13,151 bases of DNA, from NCBI GenBank assembly GCA_900320925.1, contig ONUD01000054.1, positions 1 through 13,151 of the forward strand, read 5' to 3'. The DNA is from an uncultured Eubacteriales bacterium. GTDB lineage: Bacteria; Bacillota; Clostridia; Oscillospirales; Acutalibacteraceae. A model generated the notes under the pieces. That model was not told where the DNA came from, did no database searches, and was given only the letters and a program-made list of their open reading frames with translations. Shown piece by piece: positions 1 to 8,500 of the stretch. The translations under genes were made by a program, and so were the position numbers. Each line of letters opens with the position of its first letter. Within the stretch, counting starts at the first letter, position 1.

Positions 1-2631
1 GATGGTAAAGACATATTCCATAATACTGTCGGTACGGCTGCCAATATCGTTGCCTGTATAGAGCGGGATATTCAGCAAACTGGAATGAGCAGGCGTAGCG
101 GTACGATAGCTGCCGTTTTCGTTGTCGGCATAGTGGTACAGACCAAAGCTGTAGGTTGGTCTGCCCTCGACACCGTTGTCGCCCCAATATTTTGACACAT
201 GGAATTCCGCATTCCCTGAAAGGACATTCGTTGCAATTCCCTCATTATAGAGTGCTGTGCCATTGGTAGCATAGTTACCGCTGTTGATGACCGAGCAGGC
301 ATAGACGTCGCTGTTCGGGTCAATCCCGTCCACGGCATCCTGCTGGATCAGACCTGTCAGCAGGTCGGTATAAGTACCATTGCTGTAGCTTCTCTGGTCG
401 ATGTAGTAGGAATAGGCCGCTCCACCTGCATCATAGCCCAGAGCATGGGGCATGGAGATGGTCCACGTATCATCATCGTTGGGCGTGATGAGCAGAACAT
501 CCGGGTCATTTCTCAATCCGTCCTCGTCCTCGATATAATCATCCAGTGCATTGTTATAGGCCACCACGCCCTTGTGGGCGACTGTCACCGTTCCGTCACC
601 GTTATCCGTCACGGTACTGAAATCGGCATCATAAACAGCCTGATTGGCTTCATACTCTTCCTGTGTCACGGTTTCGGAATAGCCGTCATTGTAATGATTG
701 ACCGTTTGGTTATAGACCTCTACTTCGGCATTATAGGCCACCACAGCGGCATTATAAGCCATCACGGCATCGTTGTAGGCTTCCACATCAAACTCGCCCT
801 CTTCGGAGGTATAATCTCCTTGCAGCGGTGCCGTCGGCACATTGCTGCTTTGAATCGCATCATGGGTATTATGGTTGCTGTTGGCTGCCGTAACGTTATT
901 GTTGTATTGGGTAATTCCCGATGTACTGTTGCCGTTTTGGGTATTCACTTCCTCCTGAAGCGGTGTAATGGTTTCGTTGTAGGCAGCGATTTCTGCGGCG
1001 GTCATATACTCCGAATAGGTGATGGTGCTGTAATTCATCAGCGGCAGTTTTTTCCGCAGACCGTCATAGTTTTTCTTGCAGACGATATGGGGTGTCACAT
1101 CTTCGGGCAGATTACTTCCCGACTGACGATGCACCTTGTCGGTAATCTGGGCAGCCCACTGCTCAGGGGTAGGACGGGTATTATATTTATCGCCTGCATC
1201 GTTCCATTTGATGGTAGAGGTGTAGGGATTGATTTTGGTATTGATCAAGTTGCCGTTAGCGTCCAGTTCCTGCACATAGCCCGCAGGCAATTCACTTTCA
1301 TAGAGGTAATAGTGGCAGAGCTGACCGTCATAGTTATAAGCATAGGCCGCTTCCATGGAATAGACCCACTGTAAGCTGTTCTCGATCTCAGCCATCACAG
1401 CACCGACAGGTGTATCATCTTCTCCAAACGGCAAATACGCTACTCTGGCAATATCATCCGCCGGAAACGCTTCTATCAGGATATGTTCCACACCGTTGTG
1501 ATCCTGATATTTTACACCGATATTCACATTGGCAGGGGAAGGTATCTGACCATTGGAACGCCATGTTTTATACAATTCCTGATAGTAGTCATCCCAAGCC
1601 TGCACGGTAAATTCAACGGGACTCGTTCCCTGATAATTTTCGGCATTTGGTTCTTTGGTACCCGTAACGGTACGATCCTGACCGCTTTCACTCAAAAATT
1701 CATTGGTACCATCCATAAACAGGAGAATATCATAATCATCCGATAGGGTTGACCTGCCTGCCAGATTGACTTTCAGGAGCGGGTAGTCACACGCTACTTT
1801 AATAGTAACCGGCGTTTTCGTCCCCACGGAAGAGATGCTCACGGTAGTCGGGGCAACAGGTGTCACAACAGGGGATTCCTGCACTTCTGTCCATGTACCG
1901 TTGTTATCCTCCACGGCCATTTCTGTCCAAGTGCTTCCATTATCATCAGAAACAATCAACTTTTTCCGATTGCCCGAACTGGCAATCTCCGCATACAGAT
2001 AACTGTTGCCATCAATGGTGATAGTAGGGTCAGTGGTAATGGTACTGTCGGTGTGTGCTTCATTATAATAGGTGGTATCGCTGTCATAAGGGGCAATCGT
2101 GTAGACATCATAGCCCTCGGTATCCTGCACAATGTTGCTGCCGTCCATCATCGGCACACAGGCAACTTCTTCCCATTGGTTGCTTTGTGCCGCAGTGGCG
2201 GTCAGATCGACTGATTTTGTGACACCCGTCACCACTGTCACCGTAGTATAGACCGGCACCATGACAGGTTCCGAAACCTGACTGCCCTGTTCATCCAGTA
2301 CAGGGTCGCCGTGTTCGTCCAGAACCGGCTGGTAGACAGGGTTGTTATTTTCATCCAACTGCTGCTGTGTTCCCGTCTGCACCTGTCTCTGTTCCGTGAC
2401 AGCGGTATACGCATAAACGGGCTTTTGGCGGCTGAAGGTATACTGTACACTTTCGCCGTTGAAATTGATACCATTCGTCGTAATGGTGTAGGAATTACCC
2501 GAATACTCTGTGCTTGCCAGTACGGGGATCATCAGTACGCTGAGGGTACTCAAAAGCACCATGACCGCCAACAGCAGGGCAAGATATTTTCTATATTTTG
2601 ATTGACTCATCCATATTTTTATTTTTTTCAC
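1..2631 (-). CDS. Large secreted surface protein with Cna_B-like segments and YN heptads (C-terminus beyond window)
   Basis: One frame is open without a stop from 2631 down to base 1 (877 codons); I read every codon. The chosen start is the GTG at 2631, because AGAGGTGG sits 5 nt upstream and the frame then begins V-K-K-I-K, giving a signal peptide (basic residues 2-15, hydrophobic 17-38, cleavage near A39-S40). An in-frame ATG at 2610 is the alternative. Visible parts: a mixed N-terminal region; one perfect Asp-box SDDNGSTW at residues 228-235; a Cna_B-like tail and linker around 444-480 (YESELPAGY, then IKWND); five YN heptads at 614-648; and the start of another Cna_B-like domain at about 809-877 (HVSKYWGDN...GRPTYSF). 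Known: Cna_B domains are stalk domains of Gram-positive adhesins and pilins. Inferred: an extracellular adhesin. No wall anchor can be seen because the C-terminus is missing. Confidence 0.88.
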   Translation of the reverse strand, partial: MKKIKIWMSQSKYRKYLALLLAVMVLLSTLSVLMIPVLASTEYSGNSYTITTNGINFNGESVQYTFSRQKPVYAYTAVTEQRQVQTGTQQQLDENNNPVYQPVLDEHGDPVLDEQGSQVSEPVMVPVYTTVTVVTGVTKSVDLTATAAQSNQWEEVACVPMMDGSNIVQDTEGYDVYTIAPYDSDTTYYNEAHTDSTITTDPTITIDGNSYLYAEIASSGNRKKLIVSDDNGSTWTEMAVEDNNGTWTEVQESPVVTPVAPTTVSISSVGTKTPVTIKVACDYPLLKVNLAGRSTLSDDYDILLFMDGTNEFLSESGQDRTVTGTKEPNAENYQGTSPVEFTVQAWDDYYQELYKTWRSNGQIPSPANVNIGVKYQDHNGVEHILIEAFPADDIARVAYLPFGEDDTPVGAVMAEIENSLQWVYSMEAAYAYNYDGQLCHYYLYESELPAGYVQELDANGNLINTKINPYTSTIKWNDAGDKYNTRPTPEQWAAQITDKVHRQSGSNLPEDVTPHIVCKKNYDGLRKKLPLMNYSTITYSEYMTAAEIAAYNETITPLQEEVNTQNGNSTSGITQYNNNVTAANSNHNTHDAIQSSNVPTAPLQGDYTSEEGEFDVEAYNDAVMAYNAAVVAYNAEVEVYNQTVNHYNDGYSETVTQEEYEANQAVYDADFSTVTDNGDGTVTVAHKGVVAYNNALDDYIEDEDGLRNDPDVLLITPNDDDTWTISMPHALGYDAGGAAYSYYIDQRSYSNGTYTDLLTGLIQQDAVDGIDPNSDVYACSVINSGNYATNGTALYNEGIATNVLSGNAEFHVSKYWGDNGVEGRPTYSFGLYHYADNENGSYRTATPAHSSLLNIPLYTGNDIGSRTDSIMEYVFTI
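688..792 (-). repeat. Five tandem 21-bp units encoding YN heptads
   Basis: Units 688-708, 709-729, 730-750, 751-771 and 772-792 each encode a seven-residue block ending in YN, for example AYNDAVM, AYNAAVV, AYNAEVE, VYNQTVN. Bases differ between units while Tyr-Asn and a hydrophobic Val two residues before the next A/V-Y are kept, so the repeat is under protein-level constraint. Further Y-N blocks (IAAYNETI, ITQYNNNV, VVAYNNAL) lie outside the strict array. The spacing suits an amphipathic helix or coiled-coil stalk within the surface protein. Confidence 0.85.
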
Positions 2632-2636
2632 AAAGC

Positions 2637-2644
2637 CCACCTCT
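2637..2644 (-). promoter_or_regulatory. Ribosome binding site fixing the GTG start of the surface protein gene
   Basis: AGAGGTGG on the minus strand lies 5 nt before GTG at 2631, whereas the ATG at 2610 has only an A/T-rich stretch with no Shine-Dalgarno in front of it. This supports the longer N-terminus beginning with Lys-Lys. Confidence 0.7.
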
Positions 2645-2684
2645 AATAGTTATCATTATGTGAATCATCATTGATTTTCAGATG

Positions 2685-2712
2685 TATATACGAATCCATC
2701 GTAACGTATATA
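2685..2712 (-). repeat. Inverted repeat in the leader of the surface protein gene
   Basis: TATATACG (2685-2692) and CGTATATA (2705-2712) are perfect 8-bp arms with a 12-nt spacer. With the predicted transcription start near 2711 the repeat covers the first bases of the mRNA. It could form a 5'-end hairpin or act as an operator. No regulator can be named. Confidence 0.45.
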
Positions 2713-2717
2713 TTTGG

Positions 2718-2746
2718 ATTATAGTATAAAAACCGTTTTTTTACAA
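2718..2746 (-). promoter_or_regulatory. Promoter of the surface protein gene
   Basis: On the minus strand TTGTAA (2746-2741), a 17-bp spacer, and a perfect TATAAT (2723-2718). The predicted start near 2711 gives an 80-nt leader. It lies between the mltG terminator and the GTG start, so the gene is probably its own transcription unit. Confidence 0.72.
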
Positions 2747-2844
2747 TGTAATAAATCACTCAAAAGTAACGATAATTTTTATGCAAACCATCCAAAATTC
2801 TGTGATTTTTATTCAAGAATATGTTGTTATTCATCAAAGTAAGC

Positions 2845-2891
2845 AAAAAATATCCGAGATAAAATCACTAAAGTAATTTTATCTCGGATAT
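2845..2891 (-). terminator. Intrinsic terminator of the DJ-1 / cyclo-ligase / mltG operon
   Basis: Perfect 16-bp arms 2850-2865 and 2876-2891 enclose a 10-nt loop and are followed on the minus strand by a run of T (2850-2845). It begins only 2 nt after the mltG stop codon and swallows the second in-frame TGA at 2891-2893. On the plus strand the arms are also flanked by weak T/A runs, but there is no plus-strand gene ending here. Confidence 0.88.
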
Positions 2892-2893
2892 CA

Positions 2894-4312
2894 TCATCCG
2901 TCTATCAGACCGGCAAGGTACTGATTATACAGGTGTTCATTCATGGTTGAGGCATAGTAGGCTTCCGCAGGCTCATCCCCTGTTGCCGCCTTATGGCAGA
3001 AGTAGTAGTAGTTGGTATCATCAGGCGAGACGGCTGCTTCGATGGCTGCCACACCCGGATTGCAGATAGGTCCTGCGGGCAGTCCCTCATAATCATAGGT
3101 ACTGTACTCACTGACATAGCTGTTCCTGATGGACACTGGCACATCCGCCTGGGTCGCATACGGGTAGAACAGGGTGGAATCCAGCTGGAGGTACGTCAGT
3201 CCCGATTCTCCGTAGTAGCTCAGGCCGCCATTGTCCAGTGTTGCCAGACGGTTGTACATGACGGAAGAAATGACGTACATATCTCTTTCATCAGCCGCTT
3301 CCGCCTGAATGAGCGAGGCCAGTGTCAGCACATCCTCCATTGACATTCCCAACTTTTCCGCACGCTGCTCCAACGTCACCTTTTTGTCAAAGCCCTTGAC
3401 CTTGGATTTGGTTTGATAGACCTTGCGGCGGTAGTTGGCAAGGAACTTTCTGATAACGGAATCAATTTCCTCTCCCTGATAGAAGTCATACGTATCGGGG
3501 AACAGATAGCCTTCCAATTTATAGTATCTTTCTTTGGCATTTTTGATGCTCTTGATAAAGTCATAATCCTCGTCAAATTCATTGGATTTGCACGCTTTCA
3601 GGAAGTCCTCCTTATTACACACATTGTTTTTATTCAGCAGTTCTGCATACTCCTCCACATTCATGCCCTCTGTGAACCGCAGGGTCACAATATCCGTTCG
3701 GTTGGTATTGGACTGGAGGTAGTTGATAAGTGCCTGATAGTCCTTATTGGTGGCAATGTCAAAGGTACCCTGTGTAAAGCCTGAGGTAGACTTGGTAACG
3801 GTCGCATACAGCTTGAAAAAGGTCTTGTTGTTAATCACATGGTTATCATAGAGGATATCCGTAATCTGTTCGATATTGGCATTTTTGGGAATGGTCACAG
3901 AAACGGACTTATCCTCTTCCCGTCCGACGGCAAGCAGGTCATTGATCCCCACCATCAGATACTCTCCGAACAGGATCGACACAAATACCACCATAGCCAG
4001 CCATACCAGTGTAAACACGACCCGATTGCTTCTCGCCTTTTTTCTGCGTCTTTTACTGACCTGGCGGCGTTTCAGACGGCGGGTCTTTTTGTCATACACT
4101 TCGGGAAGCGGTTCCTCTTCCCCGCTGGATATATCGGTATCGGTATTGAGTTCCGAGCCGTCCCCCACCAAGATGGTCATTTCTTCCTCATCGGCAGGTT
4201 CCGAGGTACTGCGGATGTCTCCCTCTTGGATCGGAAGGACTGGCTCTTCGGCAAAACTGATTTTAAAGTTGGCAATTTTTTCTTGTCTTTTCTTTTCAAG
4301 CTCATCGCTCAT
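2894..4312 (-). CDS. mltG: Endolytic transglycosylase MltG (YceG-like)
   Basis: Membrane-anchored lytic transglycosylase of 472 residues that cleaves nascent peptidoglycan glycan strands and so sets their length. It has an acidic N-terminal cytoplasmic region (about 20-75), a very basic stretch (76-97), one membrane segment (98-118), a LysM-like part (about 135-230), then the YceG catalytic domain: EGYLFPDTY at 267-275, ASLIQAEAADERD at 332-344 with invariant Glu338, and GLPAGPICNPG at 410-420. The N-terminal tail is longer than in the E. coli protein (340 residues), common in Firmicutes. The usual G-x-H-x-F near the C-terminus is replaced by a longer GDEPAEAYY stretch. The start at 4312 is backed by GAGGAG 9 nt upstream, overlapping the end of the cyclo-ligase gene. 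Two consecutive TGA stops end it. Confidence 0.93.
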   Translation of the reverse strand: MSDELEKKRQEKIANFKISFAEEPVLPIQEGDIRSTSEPADEEEMTILVGDGSELNTDTDISSGEEEPLPEVYDKKTRRLKRRQVSKRRRKKARSNRVVFTLVWLAMVVFVSILFGEYLMVGINDLLAVGREEDKSVSVTIPKNANIEQITDILYDNHVINNKTFFKLYATVTKSTSGFTQGTFDIATNKDYQALINYLQSNTNRTDIVTLRFTEGMNVEEYAELLNKNNVCNKEDFLKACKSNEFDEDYDFIKSIKNAKERYYKLEGYLFPDTYDFYQGEEIDSVIRKFLANYRRKVYQTKSKVKGFDKKVTLEQRAEKLGMSMEDVLTLASLIQAEAADERDMYVISSVMYNRLATLDNGGLSYYGESGLTYLQLDSTLFYPYATQADVPVSIRNSYVSEYSTYDYEGLPAGPICNPGVAAIEAAVSPDDTNYYYFCHKAATGDEPAEAYYASTMNEHLYNQYLAGLIDG

Positions 4313-4318
4313 TATCGT

Positions 4319-4915
4319 TCACTCCTCATTTTCATGTCGAGAGTTACATTTCCGAAAGTACCTTTCCGTCACCAGAACGTCCACGGCTTTGTCATACCGT
4401 CCCCTCGGCAGCTTCCATCTGACGCAGCTGCTGTAGCACAGTCCTGCGGTATCGCCCTGAAATCCTGACAGAAAGCGATCATAGTATCCTCCGCCATAGC
4501 CCAGCCGATAGCCGTCAAAGTCAAATGCCATCCCCGGCACGATGCACAAGCCCTCTCGCAGCTCCGTGAGCAGGCGGCACCGCTCTGTCAGCGGCTCCTG
4601 CACGCCAAATGTCCCCGGAGCAAGGTCATCCCATGACTGTATGAGATAAAACTGCATAACTTTCTCATCCATGCACCTTGGCACCGCCACCTGCTTTCCG
4701 TCCTTCCATGCCTGGCGGATCAGTTCTTCAGTGTTGACCTCTTCCCCCTTGGAAACATAGGTCAATATCACTGCCGCCCTGCGGTACTGGTACAGGCACA
4801 GCAGTCTTTCCAGGATATGGCGGTCACAACGTGCTTTCTCCTCCGGCAGAAGCTCCATGCGAATCGTTCTGTACCTTTGTCGGAGTTCTTGTTTCCATTC
4901 TCTGGTACACTTCAT
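4319..4915 (-). CDS. 5-formyltetrahydrofolate cyclo-ligase
   Basis: ATP-dependent cytoplasmic enzyme converting 5-formyl-THF to 5,10-methenyl-THF, returning the stored folate to one-carbon metabolism. The family signature is plain: VPGMAFDFDGYRLGYGGG at about 126-143 followed by YYDR, plus a basic N-terminus for phosphate and substrate binding (KQELRQRYR) and LPRGRYDKAVDVLVTE near the C-terminus. At 198 residues it has the normal family length. I choose the ATG at 4915 because it overlaps the stop of the DJ-1 gene as ATGA, the usual arrangement for translational coupling. A GTG two codons upstream (4921) is possible. There is no good independent ribosome binding site, which fits coupling. mltG follows after 6 nt. 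The biochemical link to mltG is not obvious; the pairing is probably a conserved housekeeping operon. Confidence 0.93.
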   Translation of the reverse strand: MKCTREWKQELRQRYRTIRMELLPEEKARCDRHILERLLCLYQYRRAAVILTYVSKGEEVNTEELIRQAWKDGKQVAVPRCMDEKVMQFYLIQSWDDLAPGTFGVQEPLTERCRLLTELREGLCIVPGMAFDFDGYRLGYGGGYYDRFLSGFQGDTAGLCYSSCVRWKLPRGRYDKAVDVLVTERYFRKCNSRHENEE

Positions 4916-5454
4916 CGGCACTGGATGGAGGCTCGGATTTTATCGGCAGTCGCCTGTCCTTTCAGCAGAGCCAGCAGTTCCAGTGCAAACTCTGTTGATA
5001 CACCCATGCCCCTTGCCGTCACAAGATTGCCGTCACGCACCACATACGCTTCGTCAAGCTGTGCATCAAACATATCTCTTTCAAAGCCCGGGAACACCGT
5101 TACTTTCCTATCTTTCACGATTCCCATATGACCAAGGATCGAGGGAGCGGCACAGATCGCACCTATCACCAACTTCCTTTCCGCACAGTAGGTCACGGTA
5201 TTGATGACCGTCTTGTTTTTTTCCAAGTTCCTGGTTCCCGGCATTCCTCCCGGCAGAACCACACCTTCTGTCCCATCAAGGCTTTTCAGCTCACTGGCAG
5301 CTATATCGGCAAGAACGGTAATATGGTGGGAACCTTCAATTTCTCTGCCGCCCACGCCGACCGTCACGACCTCCACGCCGCCACGACGCAGAATATCGAC
5401 CGGTGTCAATGCTTCTATTTCTTCAAAGCCCTTTGCCAAAAATACGTACAACAT
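4912..5454 (-). CDS. DJ-1/PfpI (ThiJ) family protein
   Basis: Single-domain DJ-1 superfamily protein of 180 residues, the size of YajL and human DJ-1. It shows the opening MLYVFLAKGFEEIEALTPVD, the acidic residue that contacts the cysteine (within GFEEIE), VVLPGG at 65-70, the nucleophile-elbow cysteine Cys101 in GAICAAP, and ARGMGVSTEFAL near the C-terminus. Members are variously glyoxalases, deglycases or redox chaperones; the sequence does not decide between them. The frame is open to an ATG at 5472, but GGGAGG lies inside that extension, 10 nt before the ATG at 5454, and the family begins exactly there, so 5454 is the start. It is first in an operon with the cyclo-ligase and mltG and has its own promoter. 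Confidence 0.9.
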   Translation of the reverse strand: MLYVFLAKGFEEIEALTPVDILRRGGVEVVTVGVGGREIEGSHHITVLADIAASELKSLDGTEGVVLPGGMPGTRNLEKNKTVINTVTYCAERKLVIGAICAAPSILGHMGIVKDRKVTVFPGFERDMFDAQLDEAYVVRDGNLVTARGMGVSTEFALELLALLKGQATADKIRASIQCR

Positions 5455-5489
5455 AATATGATAACCTCCCATAAATTACATTCTTTTTC

Positions 5490-5518
5490 ATTATATACAA
5501 GTCCGCCCAAAAAAACAA
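5490..5518 (-). promoter_or_regulatory. Promoter of the DJ-1 / cyclo-ligase / mltG operon
   Basis: Perfect TATAAT (5495-5490) with a 17-bp spacer to a weak TTGTTT (5518-5513) on the minus strand. The start would be near 5483, leaving a ~29-nt leader with GGGAGG at 5470-5465. A 7-bp hairpin (5528-5546) overlaps the subtilase stop just upstream but is A/T-rich and lacks an adjacent T run, so read-through from the subtilase gene is possible. Confidence 0.6.
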
Positions 5519-5538
5519 GGCATTTTGACAAATATTTT

Positions 5539-8500
5539 CTATTTGTTTCTTCTTCGCCGGCTGATTCCCAATGATACGGCACTCACCAACAGCAAGGTTC
5601 CTACCAATGCCACCGCATATAACGGGTCAGTTTCTTCTTCCTGTTCGGGGACAAACGAGGATTCTTCGGGCAGGCTGCTTTTTTCCTGACTGCTTTCCTC
5701 TGCTTTGGAGGTGTACTCCCCGTCAAATTGCAGCAATACTTCCTGCTGCCCGTTTCCGGTCAGTCTGATGAGAAAACAGGTTTCATCCGTGTGATAGTCC
5801 TGCGGCAGCGATGTCAGCACAAACAGATCAATATCCGGCAGCAAGCGGTCAAACACTGCTTTGCCGTTCTTGTCTGACACGGCAGTGCGGTCACCGAGCT
5901 GCATTGTTACCCCCTCGGCAGGCTTGCCGTTCTGATCGTGAAACACAAATGTCATACTCCTGTACACGACCGCATCCGCCGTTTTGATTGCCGTACAGTT
6001 ATAAGCTCCGTCCACGGCTTTATAAGCGATCTTTTCTGCCGAAAACGGGGCAGCGGATTCACGGGTCATAAATTGCAGGTTGACCAGTTCCCCATACAGT
6101 CCGGTGATATCATACAAGAAGGTATGGGAACCATCCGGATTGCTGCGGCTTTCTGCCAGCAGGCAGGCATTTTCCGACAAATAGCCGTTTGCTTTCAATT
6201 CTTCCAGTGAGTCGGCATATTCATACTTCTTTGCGGCATGGTTATAGGCTGCCGTATACAGTTGGAAGCCTCTGAGGTACTGTTCATCCTTGCCGCTGAG
6301 TTCCAGATATACTTTGCCGTCCTTTTCATAGGTCTTGGAGGTCACCTCCTTCGGAGTACGGCTGTCAACCGTAAACTCCAGCTCCTTGGCATACACCTTG
6401 TCAGACAGAGTGCCGTCCGCTTTCATCACCCTTGCGGAAACGACATAGGTATAATTCCCGTCCTCCAGCTTGGCAAACAGCTCCGACAGTTCCCCACTGT
6501 CCGGCAGCAGCTTTTGATACATCGGCACGGTTCTGTCGGCACTGACCGTTCCAAAGGAATGCTTCAAAAGCTGTTTTCCGCCCGCGTCCCTTATCGTGAC
6601 CGTCAGCTCATAGGCATCCCGCAGCAGGTAAAAATTCGGCAGGATACAGGTATTTTTCAGTTGGGCAATATCATAATAACTGCCCACCGTATTCCTCGAT
6701 ACAAAAATATTGTTTCCGTCCAGTGCGACGGCTTCGACAGTCCCCCTGCTGTCTGCCGCACAAAGCATACTGTCATGTCCCGTTACAGCGGGCAGGGCAT
6801 CATAGACGGTATTGTCAAAAGGGTCGATTGCCCCCCAGTCACCGCAGAATCCCAAAAATGGCAGATTCAGTGTCATGCCTTCCTCATTGGTCAGCACGGC
6901 ATAGCCGTCCACATAAAACCCGTTCGGATATTTTGTACTCTGCTGCAAGGCATATACCCCGTCCAGACGCACCGTCATCTGCACCTCGGCTTCCCCCTCC
7001 GCTTCCACGGTAAGGGATTCCACAGGCTCTCCTTCATATAAAAATGTTACTTCGGCTTCCTCCTGCATATAGTATGCCAAAGAAAACGTCTGTGCAAAAG
7101 AGGAAATATTTTTGATACGGAACGAGCAAGCAAACTCTCCTGTCATGCTGTCACCGAGTTCCGCTTTCGGGCTGTCCAGATAAGCTCCCGAATGCACGGC
7201 ACTGGCAAGATCCACCCTGCCTGCCCCCTGCTGTCGGGGCGAGATATAGGTCACACCGTCCTCACGGTACTCCTTGACAGGCTCGGCATTGCTCATCATC
7301 ACGGCTGTCAAGGTCTGACTCTGCTCTTCGGGAGAAAGCACCGTGAACCACTCATAGGTCTGCAAGTATTGCCGCAGTACGGCATAGGCTCCCGATACGA
7401 ATGCCGATGACACGGACGTACCTGACAGGCAGGCATAGCCGCCTCCCGCAACTGCCGCATACACATTTTCCCCGACTGCGGTGATGTCAGGCTTCAGTCT
7501 GAGGTCAGCCGTCACGCCCCATGAGGATGTGTCCGACATGGGATTGCCGCTGCCGCTGTCAAACAGTACTTTATTATCCCCTGCTTGCAGTGTCCCCTCC
7601 GTGTAGTCAGAGAAATACCCGCTGTCCTCATCGTCCAACAAGGCAACGGGAATCCATTCATGATCCAGCACCGTATCGTCATGATACGCATTGCTGTCGA
7701 TCAGCACCAGTGCCGTCGCATCCGCCAAAAAAGCTTTCTGCAATTGCAAGGCAATATCCTCTTCCCGCTGTGCCACGGCTGTTTTGCCGGCTGCCGCTGC
7801 ATAGTCCCCGTCCGCTATATAGCAGTACTCCTGTACTCCGATGTCCGTAAGCTGCCCATCCTTCTCCTGAGCCGGCACGTCACAGTAATAGAATGCCGTA
7901 TCGTCCGCCGTCAGCACTTTGGCAAGCAGGACAGGATTCACAGAAGCCGCTGCCGCCGTCACATGACGGTCGCACGCCAGATAATTCAGGGTACCGTTGT
8001 CAATATCGGCAGGGGCCGTACCGTTCATGCCGGAATTGCCCGCAGGACAGATAACGATGCTTCCCGTTTTTTGCAGTCTTTCAAAGGGCTTGCCGAAGAT
8101 GTCCTCATCATCGGCACCACGGTCATGCCCCAGACTGAGATTCACCACATCTGCTCCTATTTTGGCACAATCGTCCAAAGCGGCCATCACCACCTCGACA
8201 GAAACCCCTGTCTGCTCTCCTGCCACTTTCATCAGTGCCAATTGTGCTTCGGGTGCTGCTCCGCCTCTGCCTGCCGCCAGTGCAGCGACTGCTGTCCCGT
8301 GGGAGGGGAGCTTGTCGGTATATGTATCGCTGTCATTTTCGGCATAGTCATAGGCATACACCACTTTTTCACTTTTATAGGCTGATTCCGTCATGCCCAT
8401 CGCAACGATTTGTTCCTTTTGGTACTTGACGCTTTGGGGGGCAAGAGAAAACGCTTCATGCCCGATGTCAAACTCCGAGTCGATGACGGCAATCAGCATT

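Noticed and set aside
445..1374. 309-codon open frame on the plus strand
   Set aside because: It lies wholly opposite the surface protein gene, is rich in Ile/Val/His/Gly as expected for an antisense shadow, and has no ribosome binding site or homology I recognise.
5528..5546. Hairpin at the end of the subtilase gene as a terminator
   Set aside because: Only seven A/T-rich pairs and no adjacent T run; unlikely to terminate efficiently.
5640..5680. LPEES in the subtilase tail as a sortase motif
   Set aside because: It lacks T-G and lies well before the membrane helix, separated by an acidic stretch; a normal sorting motif directly precedes the helix.
6238..8385. Two long plus-strand open frames (267 and 266 codons) opposite the subtilase gene
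   Set aside because: Antisense shadows of the protease coding sequence, with His/Arg/Cys-rich composition and no start signals.
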